DNA from: JAZDIU01 sp043804635
GTDB taxonomy: Bacteria > Chloroflexota > Dehalococcoidia > Dehalococcoidales > UBA2162
DNA length: 64,000 bases
NCBI GenBank assembly: GCA_043804635.1
Contig: JAZDIU010000085.1
Location: 27,034 to 91,033, forward strand
Reading direction: 5' to 3'
Shown here: positions 24,773 to 32,690 of the stretch, in pieces
Numbering within the stretch: position 1 is the first letter of the stretch
Layout: every line of letters begins with the position of its first letter
Program-made: the position numbers and the translations under genes
The notes under the pieces: model-generated
The model's input: the letters and a program-made list of their open reading frames with translations, nothing else
What the model was told of the DNA's origin: nothing
The model's database searches: none

Positions 24773-25384
24773 ATGAAAATTAATCCGGCTAATCTGAGTC
24801 CAAGAGATTCGCATCATCTTATGGTTGGTGCTATTGTACCCCGGCCGATTGCCTGGGTATCTACCATAGACGAGCATGGCATCTATAACCTGGCTCCTTT
24901 CAGTGCTTTCTGTATCGTGAGTCTTAAACCGGCGGTGGTCGGCTTCTGCGTCGCCACGAAGAGAGACGGGCAGAAGAAAGATACTTTGAGAAATATCGAA
25001 GCGACTAAGGATTTTGTGATTAATGTAGTTACTCAGAACTTAGCTGAAGTAATGAATGTAACATCGACGCCTTTTCCCCACGACGTGAGCGAATTCACCG
25101 AAGCGGGATTAGCCCCGGTTAAAGCCGACCTCGTTAAAGCTCCGTTAGTCGCCGAATCTCCGATTAATATGGAATGCCGGATGAAGCAGATTTTGAGATT
25201 CGGGAAGGCATCTACCTCAGATAGCTTCATTATCGGCGATTTGCTTCTGGTTCATGTGAAGGATGAATTTTACGCCGATGGCGAGATACAAATGTCCAAG
25301 CTGAAAGCAATTGGGCGGATGGGTGGGGATATCTACTGCCGCGCTCAAGATATGTTTGAAATGAAGAGGCCGGTAGCGGAATAG
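24773..25384 (+). CDS. flavin reductase-like domain protein
   Basis: A 203-residue protein of the flavin reductase-like (FMN-binding split barrel) family. The N-terminal sequence NPANLSPRDSHHLMVGAIVP and RPIAWVSTIDEHG is characteristic, and GFCVATKRDGQKKDTLRN and FVINVVTQNL follow. Such proteins bind FMN and reduce it with NAD(P)H or act as flavin-dependent oxidoreductases. The ATG at 24773 has AAGGAG 9 bases before it, so I reject the 11-residue upstream extension. It stands alone. Confidence 0.88.
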   Translation: MKINPANLSPRDSHHLMVGAIVPRPIAWVSTIDEHGIYNLAPFSAFCIVSLKPAVVGFCVATKRDGQKKDTLRNIEATKDFVINVVTQNLAEVMNVTSTPFPHDVSEFTEAGLAPVKADLVKAPLVAESPINMECRMKQILRFGKASTSDSFIIGDLLLVHVKDEFYADGEIQMSKLKAIGRMGGDIYCRAQDMFEMKRPVAE

Positions 25385-25482
25385 CCGATAAATCCGAAGC
25401 AAATTCAAATATCAAAAACGTTTTGGTCATTATGGTTTTGAATTTCAGTATTGTTTCGTGCTTCGATATTCGAATTTCGAAT
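25385..25482. repeat. imperfect palindromic AAATTCGAAA-type repeat
   Basis: Between two convergent genes lies tccgaagcaaattcaaatat on the left and atattcgaatttcgaatttac on the right, mostly complementary around the centre. It belongs to the same family as 10408-10474. Being between convergent genes it could end transcription in both directions, but no T-run follows a compact stem. Confidence 0.55.
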
Positions 25483-26766
25483 TTACTTATTAAGCGGGTT
25501 TAGCTTCCACAGGTCGGGGACGAAGGCAGTTATTATCACAGCCAGCAGGAAGCAGGAAAGTCCCATTGCGGTGACTGCCCAGGGTCCTCCCATGAAAGAA
25601 GCCGGCGCACCGGCAAGCAGGCTGCCGACGGGCATCAGTCCTCTATTAAGCAGGTAGACACCGAGCACTCTGCCGCGAAGCTGTGGCGGAACGAGTGTCT
25701 GGATGATTGTCTGGCTTTGAGATGTGTAACTGCTATTGAAAAATCCAGCCAGTAACGTAAATCCCACAGCCATCAGTAAGACCGGCGATTGCGCAAAAAG
25801 TGCCAGGCTGATTCCGAAGCCGGCCGCCCCGATTACCAAAAGTTTGCCGTTGCCCTGTCCGCGGCGCAGAGAGGCTATTATCAAAGCTCCCAACACCGCT
25901 CCGATGCCGACCATCGTCAATAGCATACCCTGAGTCCGGGCGTCGCCGTGGAAAACATCGATAGCAAAGACAGGCATAAGGCTGATGAAGGGCATACCGA
26001 GTGCTATGGGGGCTAATCCCAATACTATCAATGCCAGGATAATCCGGTGAGAGGCGATATAATCGAAGCCCTCCTTTATACTGCCGAAAAAGGACTGGCT
26101 TATACCGGAATAACCGAACGACTCGGTCGCCTTCGGGACTCCCATCTGGAAGGTCCATAATGTCGCTAGGACATATAAGCCGGCCTGTGTATAATACGAA
26201 AAGTCCACGCCGACGGCATGAATCAGTAGACCGCCGATAGCCGGTCCCACGCTGCGGCTCAGATTCAACGCAGCGGAGTTAAGCGCTACCGCGTTCAGTA
26301 GATGCTTTTCTCCAACCAGGTCGCTGATGAGGACCTGACGGGCAGGCTGCTGGAAGGCTTGCACCGTTCCGGAAAGAAAGCCGGTTACATAGATATGCCA
26401 GAGCTGCACCTTACCGGTCATAATCAGGGCAGCAAGGACTATATTGAGCAAGGCGTTGATTACCTGGGCGATGACCAGTTGGGCTTTTCGACTGTAACGG
26501 TCGGCGAAGACGCCGGCTACTGTCCCGAAAAGTAATAATGGTAAACCCCGGGCGGCACTCACCAGACCCAGTTGCAGGGGAGAATGGGTAATATCATAAA
26601 CGAGCCAGGCACGCGCCACCTGGTCCATCCATTGTCCCATTGAGGTGGATAACTGCCCCAGCCAGAGGTAGCGGTAATCCCTGAGCGCCAGAGATTCGAA
26701 GGTGCGGATATTCCGGAGAAGTCCCATATAATTAGGTATTATAGGCTTCAGCCAGGATATGTTCAA
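25483..26766 (-). CDS. MFS transporter, EntS/MFS_3 type
   Basis: A 427-residue MFS protein with about twelve membrane segments. ALRDYRYLWLGQLSTSMGQW at the N-terminus, FADRYSRKAQLVIAQVINA after helix 2, GFLSGTVQAFQQPARQVLIS and LVPPQLRGRVLGVYLL are typical of the MFS_3 group that exports siderophores and other compounds. It is transcribed alone, and its substrate is unknown. Confidence 0.88.
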   Translation of the reverse strand: MNISWLKPIIPNYMGLLRNIRTFESLALRDYRYLWLGQLSTSMGQWMDQVARAWLVYDITHSPLQLGLVSAARGLPLLLFGTVAGVFADRYSRKAQLVIAQVINALLNIVLAALIMTGKVQLWHIYVTGFLSGTVQAFQQPARQVLISDLVGEKHLLNAVALNSAALNLSRSVGPAIGGLLIHAVGVDFSYYTQAGLYVLATLWTFQMGVPKATESFGYSGISQSFFGSIKEGFDYIASHRIILALIVLGLAPIALGMPFISLMPVFAIDVFHGDARTQGMLLTMVGIGAVLGALIIASLRRGQGNGKLLVIGAAGFGISLALFAQSPVLLMAVGFTLLAGFFNSSYTSQSQTIIQTLVPPQLRGRVLGVYLLNRGLMPVGSLLAGAPASFMGGPWAVTAMGLSCFLLAVIITAFVPDLWKLNPLNK

Positions 26767-27067
26767 AGCGGGAGGATGCTAATCATCCAAAATGTCAGCA
26801 GTTGTCCAAGGAACCTATCACCCTGCCCTCTTCCCTCGATAGGGAAGAGGGTGATTTTTTTAAGAGGTTTAGGCTCGCACCGCTAGCCCAAACCTCTAGA
26901 TGTAACCCCACCCTAAGAACAGATGAAGCTGCTTTCCTTCCTTCGACTTGCTCAGGATAAACACGCCAGCATGCCGAGAAGTATCAAGACGGAGTTTTTA
27001 GTACAAATTTAGATGTTAGAAACAAACAGGATGAGAAGGCGAATAAGCTAAGTGAGTTCGTTTAATT
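26767..27067. other. 301-base intergenic region with a double hairpin element
   Basis: The region holds a stem CCCTCTTCCCT/AGGGAAGAGGG (26826-26851) followed by a T-run, and right after it a second stem AGAGGTTTAGGCT/AGCCCAAACCTCT-type (about 26862-26897). The same two-part design recurs at 40662-40740. The T-run points to plus-strand termination, yet both flanking genes read on the minus strand, so it is unlikely to serve them. The rest contains CTTCGACTTGCTCAGGATAA-type repeat words. No gene is seen. Confidence 0.7.
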
Positions 27068-28042
27068 CTAGCCTGGTGACAATCCAAGCAATTTACCCAG
27101 CTCTTTGGGAGAATATCTACCTGGTTTTTCCCGCTTTGCCGCCATTTCCTGAGAAACTCGGATGAGTCCTTCGTTAACCGGAGCCTGTTTACCCAACTTC
27201 TCGGCTAACCGCACTACTTCACCATTGAGGAACTCGGTTTCAACGGTGCCCTGCTGGCGTGCCAGGCTTTGCCAGGTAGAACTTTTCTCGGCGGTGTCCA
27301 TCGAAGCGCGTGCCGGTGCATTTATCTCAGGCCAGTCTTTGGCTATTTGTTCCGACGTTTTCCAGCTAATACCTGCTTGAGTAAGAAGGTCGGCTAATTC
27401 CTGTCTTACCGCATTGGTAATGAACCTGATATCTTCTCCCCTGGAGTCGGTGATGGCATCGACGGCATTGGCGAGGTTGGTCATTAGTTTGCCCCATTTA
27501 TAAGGCATAACATCCGGAGTGACCAGCACCGAGAATTCACTCTTGCTCAATGTGTTAGCTACATTTTCAATCAACTCATCGGTTCCCTTTGGATAGCGTC
27601 CCATAACCAGCCAGCCCGGAGGGTCGCGGCGGACCATTACTTCGCCATCGTTGAGATACACCGCCCCCATTCTAATCATCACGCCATACACTTTTGAGAA
27701 GTATTTAGCTACCATTTCCTCGTTGCGGACTCCGTTCTGGAAGCAAAAGACGGGGACGTCTTTGATTACCGCTTTGAGAGAGGGTAAGGCTTCTTCCGTA
27801 TTTTGTCCTTTGACGCAGAGAAAGACAACATCATCAGACTCGAATTTAACCTGGTTACAGTCCGTGACGGCGGGTAATTTTATAATATGAGTCCCGGTGG
27901 GCGTGGTGAGTTTCAACCCATTTTTGTTAATGGCGTTTACGTGACCGGGTCGTCCGATTAGAATTACATCATTTCCGGCACGCGCCAGAAAGCCTCCGAC
28001 CACACTGCCGATAGCTCCGGCACCGAGAATAACTATCTTCAT
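27068..28042 (-). CDS. 2-dehydropantoate 2-reductase family protein (ApbA/PanE)
   Basis: A 324-residue protein with the NADP-binding MKIVILGAGAIGSVVGGFL at its N-terminus, FLCVKGQNTEEALPSL, QNGVRNEEMVAKYFSKVYGV and the catalytic-Lys segment PYKWGKLMTNLANAVDAI. Family members reduce ketopantoate for coenzyme A synthesis, but many homologues act on other keto acids, so the gene symbol is withheld. The ATG at 28042 has AAGGAG 8 bases before it. It follows the class V aminotransferase, with a repeat-bearing gap of about 115 bases. Confidence 0.9.
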   Translation of the reverse strand: MKIVILGAGAIGSVVGGFLARAGNDVILIGRPGHVNAINKNGLKLTTPTGTHIIKLPAVTDCNQVKFESDDVVFLCVKGQNTEEALPSLKAVIKDVPVFCFQNGVRNEEMVAKYFSKVYGVMIRMGAVYLNDGEVMVRRDPPGWLVMGRYPKGTDELIENVANTLSKSEFSVLVTPDVMPYKWGKLMTNLANAVDAITDSRGEDIRFITNAVRQELADLLTQAGISWKTSEQIAKDWPEINAPARASMDTAEKSSTWQSLARQQGTVETEFLNGEVVRLAEKLGKQAPVNEGLIRVSQEMAAKREKPGRYSPKELGKLLGLSPG

Positions 28043-28158
28043 AGTCGTAACTCCTTGAGGTCTCATCAACCTCACCCCTTAATCCCCTCTCCATTCTTGG
28101 AGAGGGGAAATTTAGAAGAGGGGTTGGTACCACTCTTGGACACCCGCTTTTACAGTAG

Positions 28159-29346
28159 CTAGTCGCTGGCGAGGGATTCCAGAGCGGCGGCTTCACCGGC
28201 GCCACGTTCCGGTTTGAACCCTTCGTCGACTAAAAGTTTCTCCAGAGTATTAAGGATAAGCAGAATGTTTTCCTTGGTCGAAGAGTGTCCCATCATACCG
28301 ATACGCCAGATTTTACCTTTTAGATTTCCTAGACCACCACCGATTTCGATGTTGTATTCTTTTAGTAGTCTCTGGGCAACCCGCGCGGCATCGACACCAG
28401 TCGGGACGCCTACTGTAGTAAGCGAGCAAGCGCGGTGGCCTTCTTGGGCGAATAACTTCAGCCCCATCGCCTCAAGGCCGCTATGAAATGCGGCGCCGTG
28501 GCTGAGGTGGCGTCTGTTCCGTGCCTCAAGACCTTCGTCGGCAATTAACGTCAGAGCTTCGTGAAGTGCGTAGACCATAGGGATGGGTGCGGTATGATGA
28601 TATACCCGGCCGATATCCCAATATGCCGAGAGTAAAGACAGGTCTAAATACCAGCTATGGACTTTTTCCTTGCGTGCTTTCAAAGCAGCCATTGCTTTCT
28701 CGTTGGCCGTGAAAGGCGATAACCCCGGGGGACAGCTTATACATTTCTGCGTGCCGCTATAGCTAATATCGATTCCCCAGTCGTCTATGGCAACCTCGTG
28801 GCCGCCCAGAGAGGTGACGGTATCGACGAGAAAGAGGGCATCATATTTTTTTGCCAGCTTTGAAATTTCTGCCAGGGGCTGGATAACGCCGGTAGAGGTC
28901 TCGACGTGGACCAGTGCCAGGAGTTTTACTTTATTTTCACTCTTCAGAGCCGCCTCCAGCGCTTCCGGTTCGACGATTTTGCCCCATTCGGCGGTTACCG
29001 GAATAACTTTAGCTCCGGTCCTCCGGGCATTTTCTACCATCCTATCACCGAATACACCGTTAACTCCGATGATGGCGACATCGCCGGGTTCCAGGAAATT
29101 ATCGAAAGCGGCTTCCATACCGGCGGAACCGGTACCCGAGACGGGGAAGGTGAGTTTATTCTTTGTTCTAAAGGTGTAGCGGAGCAGGGACATCGTATCG
29201 TCCATAATCACCTGGAAGTAGGGGTCTAGATGCCCGACTAACGGTGCTGACAACGCCGCCTGAACGCGGGGATGAATATTACTCGGGCCGGGACCGAGCA
29301 GTACCCGGCACGGTGGATTCAGTTTTTGATAGGAAACAGATGGCAT
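28159..29346 (-). CDS. class V aminotransferase (serine/alanine-glyoxylate type)
   Basis: A 395-residue pyridoxal-phosphate enzyme of the alanine-glyoxylate/serine-pyruvate aminotransferase group. LGPGPSNIHPRVQAALSAP opens it, VDTVTSLGGHEVAIDDWGID carries the PLP-contacting Asp, and the Schiff-base Lys lies in YSGTQKCISCPPGLSPF (about residue 200). RIGMMGHS near the C-terminus carries the substrate-binding Arg. It would interconvert glyoxylate, pyruvate or hydroxypyruvate with Gly, Ala or Ser. It is likely transcribed with the ApbA/PanE gene. Confidence 0.93.
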   Translation of the reverse strand: MPSVSYQKLNPPCRVLLGPGPSNIHPRVQAALSAPLVGHLDPYFQVIMDDTMSLLRYTFRTKNKLTFPVSGTGSAGMEAAFDNFLEPGDVAIIGVNGVFGDRMVENARRTGAKVIPVTAEWGKIVEPEALEAALKSENKVKLLALVHVETSTGVIQPLAEISKLAKKYDALFLVDTVTSLGGHEVAIDDWGIDISYSGTQKCISCPPGLSPFTANEKAMAALKARKEKVHSWYLDLSLLSAYWDIGRVYHHTAPIPMVYALHEALTLIADEGLEARNRRHLSHGAAFHSGLEAMGLKLFAQEGHRACSLTTVGVPTGVDAARVAQRLLKEYNIEIGGGLGNLKGKIWRIGMMGHSSTKENILLILNTLEKLLVDEGFKPERGAGEAAALESLASD

Positions 29347-29374
29347 TTAGTCCTCCTTAAATACTTTTTACTTT

Positions 29375-31078
29375 TTAAGTCCGCGTAACGCCCGTGGGAA
29401 GATAGGCGTTTTGCAGATATTGAGTTACCATTCGCTGGGTATTGAAATAGGAACCGTTAAGAGCAATCGCCGAACGCATAATGCTCATAAATTGGGCTTG
29501 TTTGTCATAGTACATCGGGACAATTACCTGTTCGAGTTTATCGTATATGGAAGCGGCTTCTTTTTCGGCGTTAGGTTGGGATTGCCAGCCATCGCCGATA
29601 GCCCATCCGGTTACGCCTTCGATGTGACCTTCTATCCACCATCCATCCAGAATGCTGAAGGTAGGTACGCCGTTGAGGGCGGCTTTCATACCGCTCGTTC
29701 CCGAGGCTTCCTGCGGTTTCTGGGGAGTATTCAGCCATAAATCAACCCCGGAGCACACATATTTTGCTAGCGCCACGTCGTATTCTTCTAGGTAGACTAC
29801 CGGTACAATATTTTTGAGAGCATTGGCGGCATCGAAGACCCGCCTGATAAGTGCCTTGCCGCTTTCGTCCCTGGGGTGAGCTTTGCCGGCGTAGATAATC
29901 TGAAGCTTCCTGCCTCCCTGCACCATTCGCTTTAACCGCTCTAAATCGTGGAAGATGAGGTCGTGCCGCTTGTAGGCGGCAGCACGCCGGGCAAATCCGA
30001 TGGTCATTACCTGCGGGTCGAGGTGGGTGCCGGTCCGGCGCTCCACTTCGGCGAGCAGCTCCAGCTTAGCTTTGGTATGTGCCTGCCAGATTTCCTCCGT
30101 GGGTATGCGGATAGCGTATTTCAGATAAAGATTATCGCGGCGCCACTGCGGGATGAAGCGGTCGTATAGCTCGCGAAAAGCCGGCGATGTCCAGGTGACA
30201 GCGTGCACGCCGTTAGTGATAGCGTTGATGTGGTGATTGGTATAGATATTGCGGGCGATTTCTTCATGGCGCATCGAAACGCCGTTGACGTATCGCGAAA
30301 AATTCAGTGCCAGGGTGGTCATATTCAAGGCGCCGTTGTAACAGCATTGATATTTATTCAGGAAATCAGCCCGTTCGCTGCCGAGGACTTCCCGGACTAA
30401 ATCGATGGGGAACTCGTCGTGCCCGACGGGTAGGGGAGTGTGTGTGGTGAACACGCAATGACGGATGACGGCCTCTCTATCGATAGGCTCCATAGCGGGC
30501 AGGCCGCGTCCCCACGTCTGCTCTTCCATCAGTGCCAGCGGGACTAGGGCAGAGTGCCCTTCGTTCATATGGTAGGCTTGAATCTTAAGGTAGCCGAGCG
30601 CCCGCAGCATTGCGATTCCGCCGAAACCGAGAACGGTTTCCTGACCCAGACGGTAGCGGGCATCGCCGCCGTAAAGGTGGTCGGTCAGGCTTTGGTCCCA
30701 GGGCGTATTTTCGGGCAGGCAGGTATCCAGGAAGTAGATGGGAACGGTGTGGCCGAATTCACTGCGCACGAGATAGCGCCAGGCTTGCACCTGCACCGGA
30801 CGACCGGCTATGGACACACGGACTCTCAGCGGAAGCTTTTCCAGGAATGTCTCTGGTGTCCAGCAAGCATCTGATTCGGATTGGTTGCCGCAGGCATCGA
30901 GGTGCTGGTGGAAGTATCCCTTGCGGTGAAGAAGAGTAACACCCACGGCAGGTAAGCCCAGGTCGGCCGCCGCCCGAATGGCATCTCCCGCTAATATCCC
31001 CAGTCCACCGGTGTAGGTCGGTATGGCCGCATCGATACCGAACTCCATCGAGAAATAAGCGACAGTCAGTTCATCCAT
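29375..31078 (-). CDS. glgP: alpha-glucan phosphorylase (GT35)
   Basis: A 567-residue phosphorylase of the short GT35 subfamily, releasing glucose-1-phosphate from glycogen or maltodextrin. VAYFSMEFGIDAAIPTYTGG and LGILAGDAIRAAADLG are typical of the N-terminus, AYHMNEGHSALVPLALME and NGVHAVTWTSPAF of the middle, and the PLP-binding Lys lies in EASGTSGMKAALNG, followed by PTFSILDGWWIEGH. It stands alone, with no glycogen synthesis genes in the window. Confidence 0.93.
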   Translation of the reverse strand: MDELTVAYFSMEFGIDAAIPTYTGGLGILAGDAIRAAADLGLPAVGVTLLHRKGYFHQHLDACGNQSESDACWTPETFLEKLPLRVRVSIAGRPVQVQAWRYLVRSEFGHTVPIYFLDTCLPENTPWDQSLTDHLYGGDARYRLGQETVLGFGGIAMLRALGYLKIQAYHMNEGHSALVPLALMEEQTWGRGLPAMEPIDREAVIRHCVFTTHTPLPVGHDEFPIDLVREVLGSERADFLNKYQCCYNGALNMTTLALNFSRYVNGVSMRHEEIARNIYTNHHINAITNGVHAVTWTSPAFRELYDRFIPQWRRDNLYLKYAIRIPTEEIWQAHTKAKLELLAEVERRTGTHLDPQVMTIGFARRAAAYKRHDLIFHDLERLKRMVQGGRKLQIIYAGKAHPRDESGKALIRRVFDAANALKNIVPVVYLEEYDVALAKYVCSGVDLWLNTPQKPQEASGTSGMKAALNGVPTFSILDGWWIEGHIEGVTGWAIGDGWQSQPNAEKEAASIYDKLEQVIVPMYYDKQAQFMSIMRSAIALNGSYFNTQRMVTQYLQNAYLPTGVTRT

Positions 31079-31991
31079 TAAGTAATTGCTTAGATATTAA
31101 CCTATTTAGTTGCGGTAATGCAAACGGCAGCGGATACATTCTGAGGAGTTCCGACTTGCAGTTAGCTACCACCTATCAGCCCTTCGACAGGCTCAGGGTG
31201 AACGGTCATTTGATTTCCTACGTGACGAAACTGTGAAAATTGAAACAAAGCAGCGTAAAACGACATTGAACCGAGCGTATTCGTTTCCGGCTAGAAAACA
31301 TTTACACTAAACAAATTGAGGCTAAAAAAGGTCTATTTAGCTTGATTTGTTTTTCTGCAATAAGACGGATTTAGCATTTTTAACGCGGATTTTCAAATCC
31401 TTTCCAATTTTTAAGGTACTCTTGAGGTCTCGCTATCCTTCAGTCTCCACCCCACCAGATTCTTCCCTTCGACAAGCTTCTTCGACTATGCTCAGAACAA
31501 GTTAGGGCGAACGGAAGGACTCCTTCCAGAATGACATTAGAGTGATAATAGCACTAATGTTCTGAGTTTGTCAAGGAAGTTTTGTCGCCTGTTTGAAAAA
31601 GTTATCGGTTGACAGTTGAGCAGTTTTTAGATAAAAGGGGTAAAACGAGGCGAAAAAGCCTTAAACAAAACTAGAACGAAGGGAAACAAAGGTAAAACGG
31701 ATGGATTTTAATTATTGTCATTCCGTACTTAACACGGAATCCAGGTGGTGTGGGGGCTGGATTCCCGCTTACGCGGAAATGGCAATCTCACGTTTCAGAA
31801 CCCCACACCGCCAGATTCTTTCCTTCCCTTCGATAAACTCAGGGTAAACTAGCTCAGGACAGGCTGTCCCGATAGGAGACGAAGGAGTTATCGGGACTCC
31901 AGAATGACGAGGGGAGTTGGCTTGCGTAAGAGGGCGAAGGGCGACACTTACTCAGACTGAGGGCGTTATGGTATTATAAATGCTGTTGAAT
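31079..31991. other. 913-base intergenic region, repeat-rich, no gene
   Basis: The largest gap in the window. It contains CCCTTCGACAGGCTCAGGGT-type repeats (31182 and 31825), a segment at 31235-31290 that matches 2970-3037 in inverted orientation, a hairpin AAACAAATTGAGGCTAAA/TTTAGCTTGATTTGTTT (about 31308-31352), and GTCATTCCG...ACGGAATCCAG palindromes (31718-31745). I found no plausible open frame with a ribosome binding site and no match to tmRNA, RNase P RNA or SRP RNA by eye. The end of the region leads into the tRNA gene. Confidence 0.7.
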
Positions 31992-32064
31992 GCGCCTGTA
32001 GCTCAGTGGATAGAGCATCGGTCTTCGAAACCGGGGGTCGTGGGTTCGAATCCCACCAGGCGCG
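31992..32064 (+). tRNA. tRNA-Arg (anticodon TCG)
   Basis: A complete cloverleaf: acceptor GCGCCTG/CAGGCGC, D arm GCTC...GAGC, anticodon stem TCGGT/ACCGG with loop CTTCGAA (anticodon TCG, reading CGA/CGN Arg codons), and T arm TGGGTTCGAATCCCA. The discriminator is G and no CCA is encoded. It is transcribed alone, in front of the SHOCT protein gene. Confidence 0.95.
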
Positions 32065-32191
32065 CTACCCCCCAATGTCATAAATTTGTTACTTTTCCGC
32101 CCGTTATTTTATAACTTTTACACTCTCAGCTTGCTAAGATACCGGCACGGAGTATATTCACCTTTCGTAGTTCTCACTTAAGGAGGTCGCA

Positions 32192-32536
32192 ATGAATAAG
32201 GATATCAGAACAGCCTTAATCATCGGCGGGATAATCGTCGCCGCACTGGTAGTTGTCTCCATCTTCGGGGGATGGGGTGGCTATAGTGGTTATGGCGGCT
32301 ACGGCGGGATGATGGGACCCTGGGCGGGCGGTACCGGCTGGGGGTGGTTTATGCCAATATTAATGATTGTTTTCTGGGGACTGGTTATCTGGGCTATCGT
32401 AGCCCTGGTGCGTGGTTTGTCATCGGGCGGCGGGTCAAGACAAGAGGAATCGGCTCTGGATGTGCTTAAAAAAAGGTATGCCCGGGGCGAGATTTCCAAA
32501 GAGGAATATGAGGCTAAGAAAAAGGACCTGCTATAA
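32192..32536 (+). CDS. SHOCT-domain membrane protein
   Basis: A 114-residue protein: one N-terminal membrane segment (about 9-28), a Gly/Tyr-rich loop (29-50), a second membrane segment (50-75) and a C-terminal SHOCT domain (DVLKKRYARGEISKEEYEAK). SHOCT domains are thought to mediate oligomerisation. AAGGAGG lies before the ATG. It lies 150 bases before the Cu ATPase gene, and similar small SHOCT proteins often occur next to copper transporters, so a metal-related role is possible but unproven. Confidence 0.85.
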   Translation: MNKDIRTALIIGGIIVAALVVVSIFGGWGGYSGYGGYGGMMGPWAGGTGWGWFMPILMIVFWGLVIWAIVALVRGLSSGGGSRQEESALDVLKKRYARGEISKEEYEAKKKDLL

Positions 32537-32580
32537 TCAAGGTTACAGTTGGATTGCTTCGACTCCGCCCATCCCGGGGC

Positions 32581-32601
32581 GGGCGGGTTCGAAACCCGCC
32601 C
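32581..32601. repeat. short GC-rich palindrome
   Basis: GGGCGGGTT pairs with AACCCGCCC around three bases, followed by CCTACGAACGGG. This GGGCGGGTT...AACCCGCCC-type element lies between the SHOCT and Cu ATPase genes. It has no T-run, so it is probably a dispersed palindrome rather than a terminator. Confidence 0.6.
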
Positions 32602-32690
32602 CTACGAACGGGCAATGGTCTCGCAATGACAGTTGAGTGCAGGAGGGAACAATGAGGAGAGGAATTTATCAATATTAAGGAATTTTCACA

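Noticed and set aside
26826..26851. Terminator of the ApbA/PanE or MFS gene
   Set aside because: The T-run is on the plus strand while both genes read on the minus strand, so it is listed as a repeat element instead.
30610..30939. Antisense open frames inside glgP, the ABC genes and carB
   Set aside because: These are shadows of real genes in GC-rich reading frames, without ribosome binding sites or recognisable domains.
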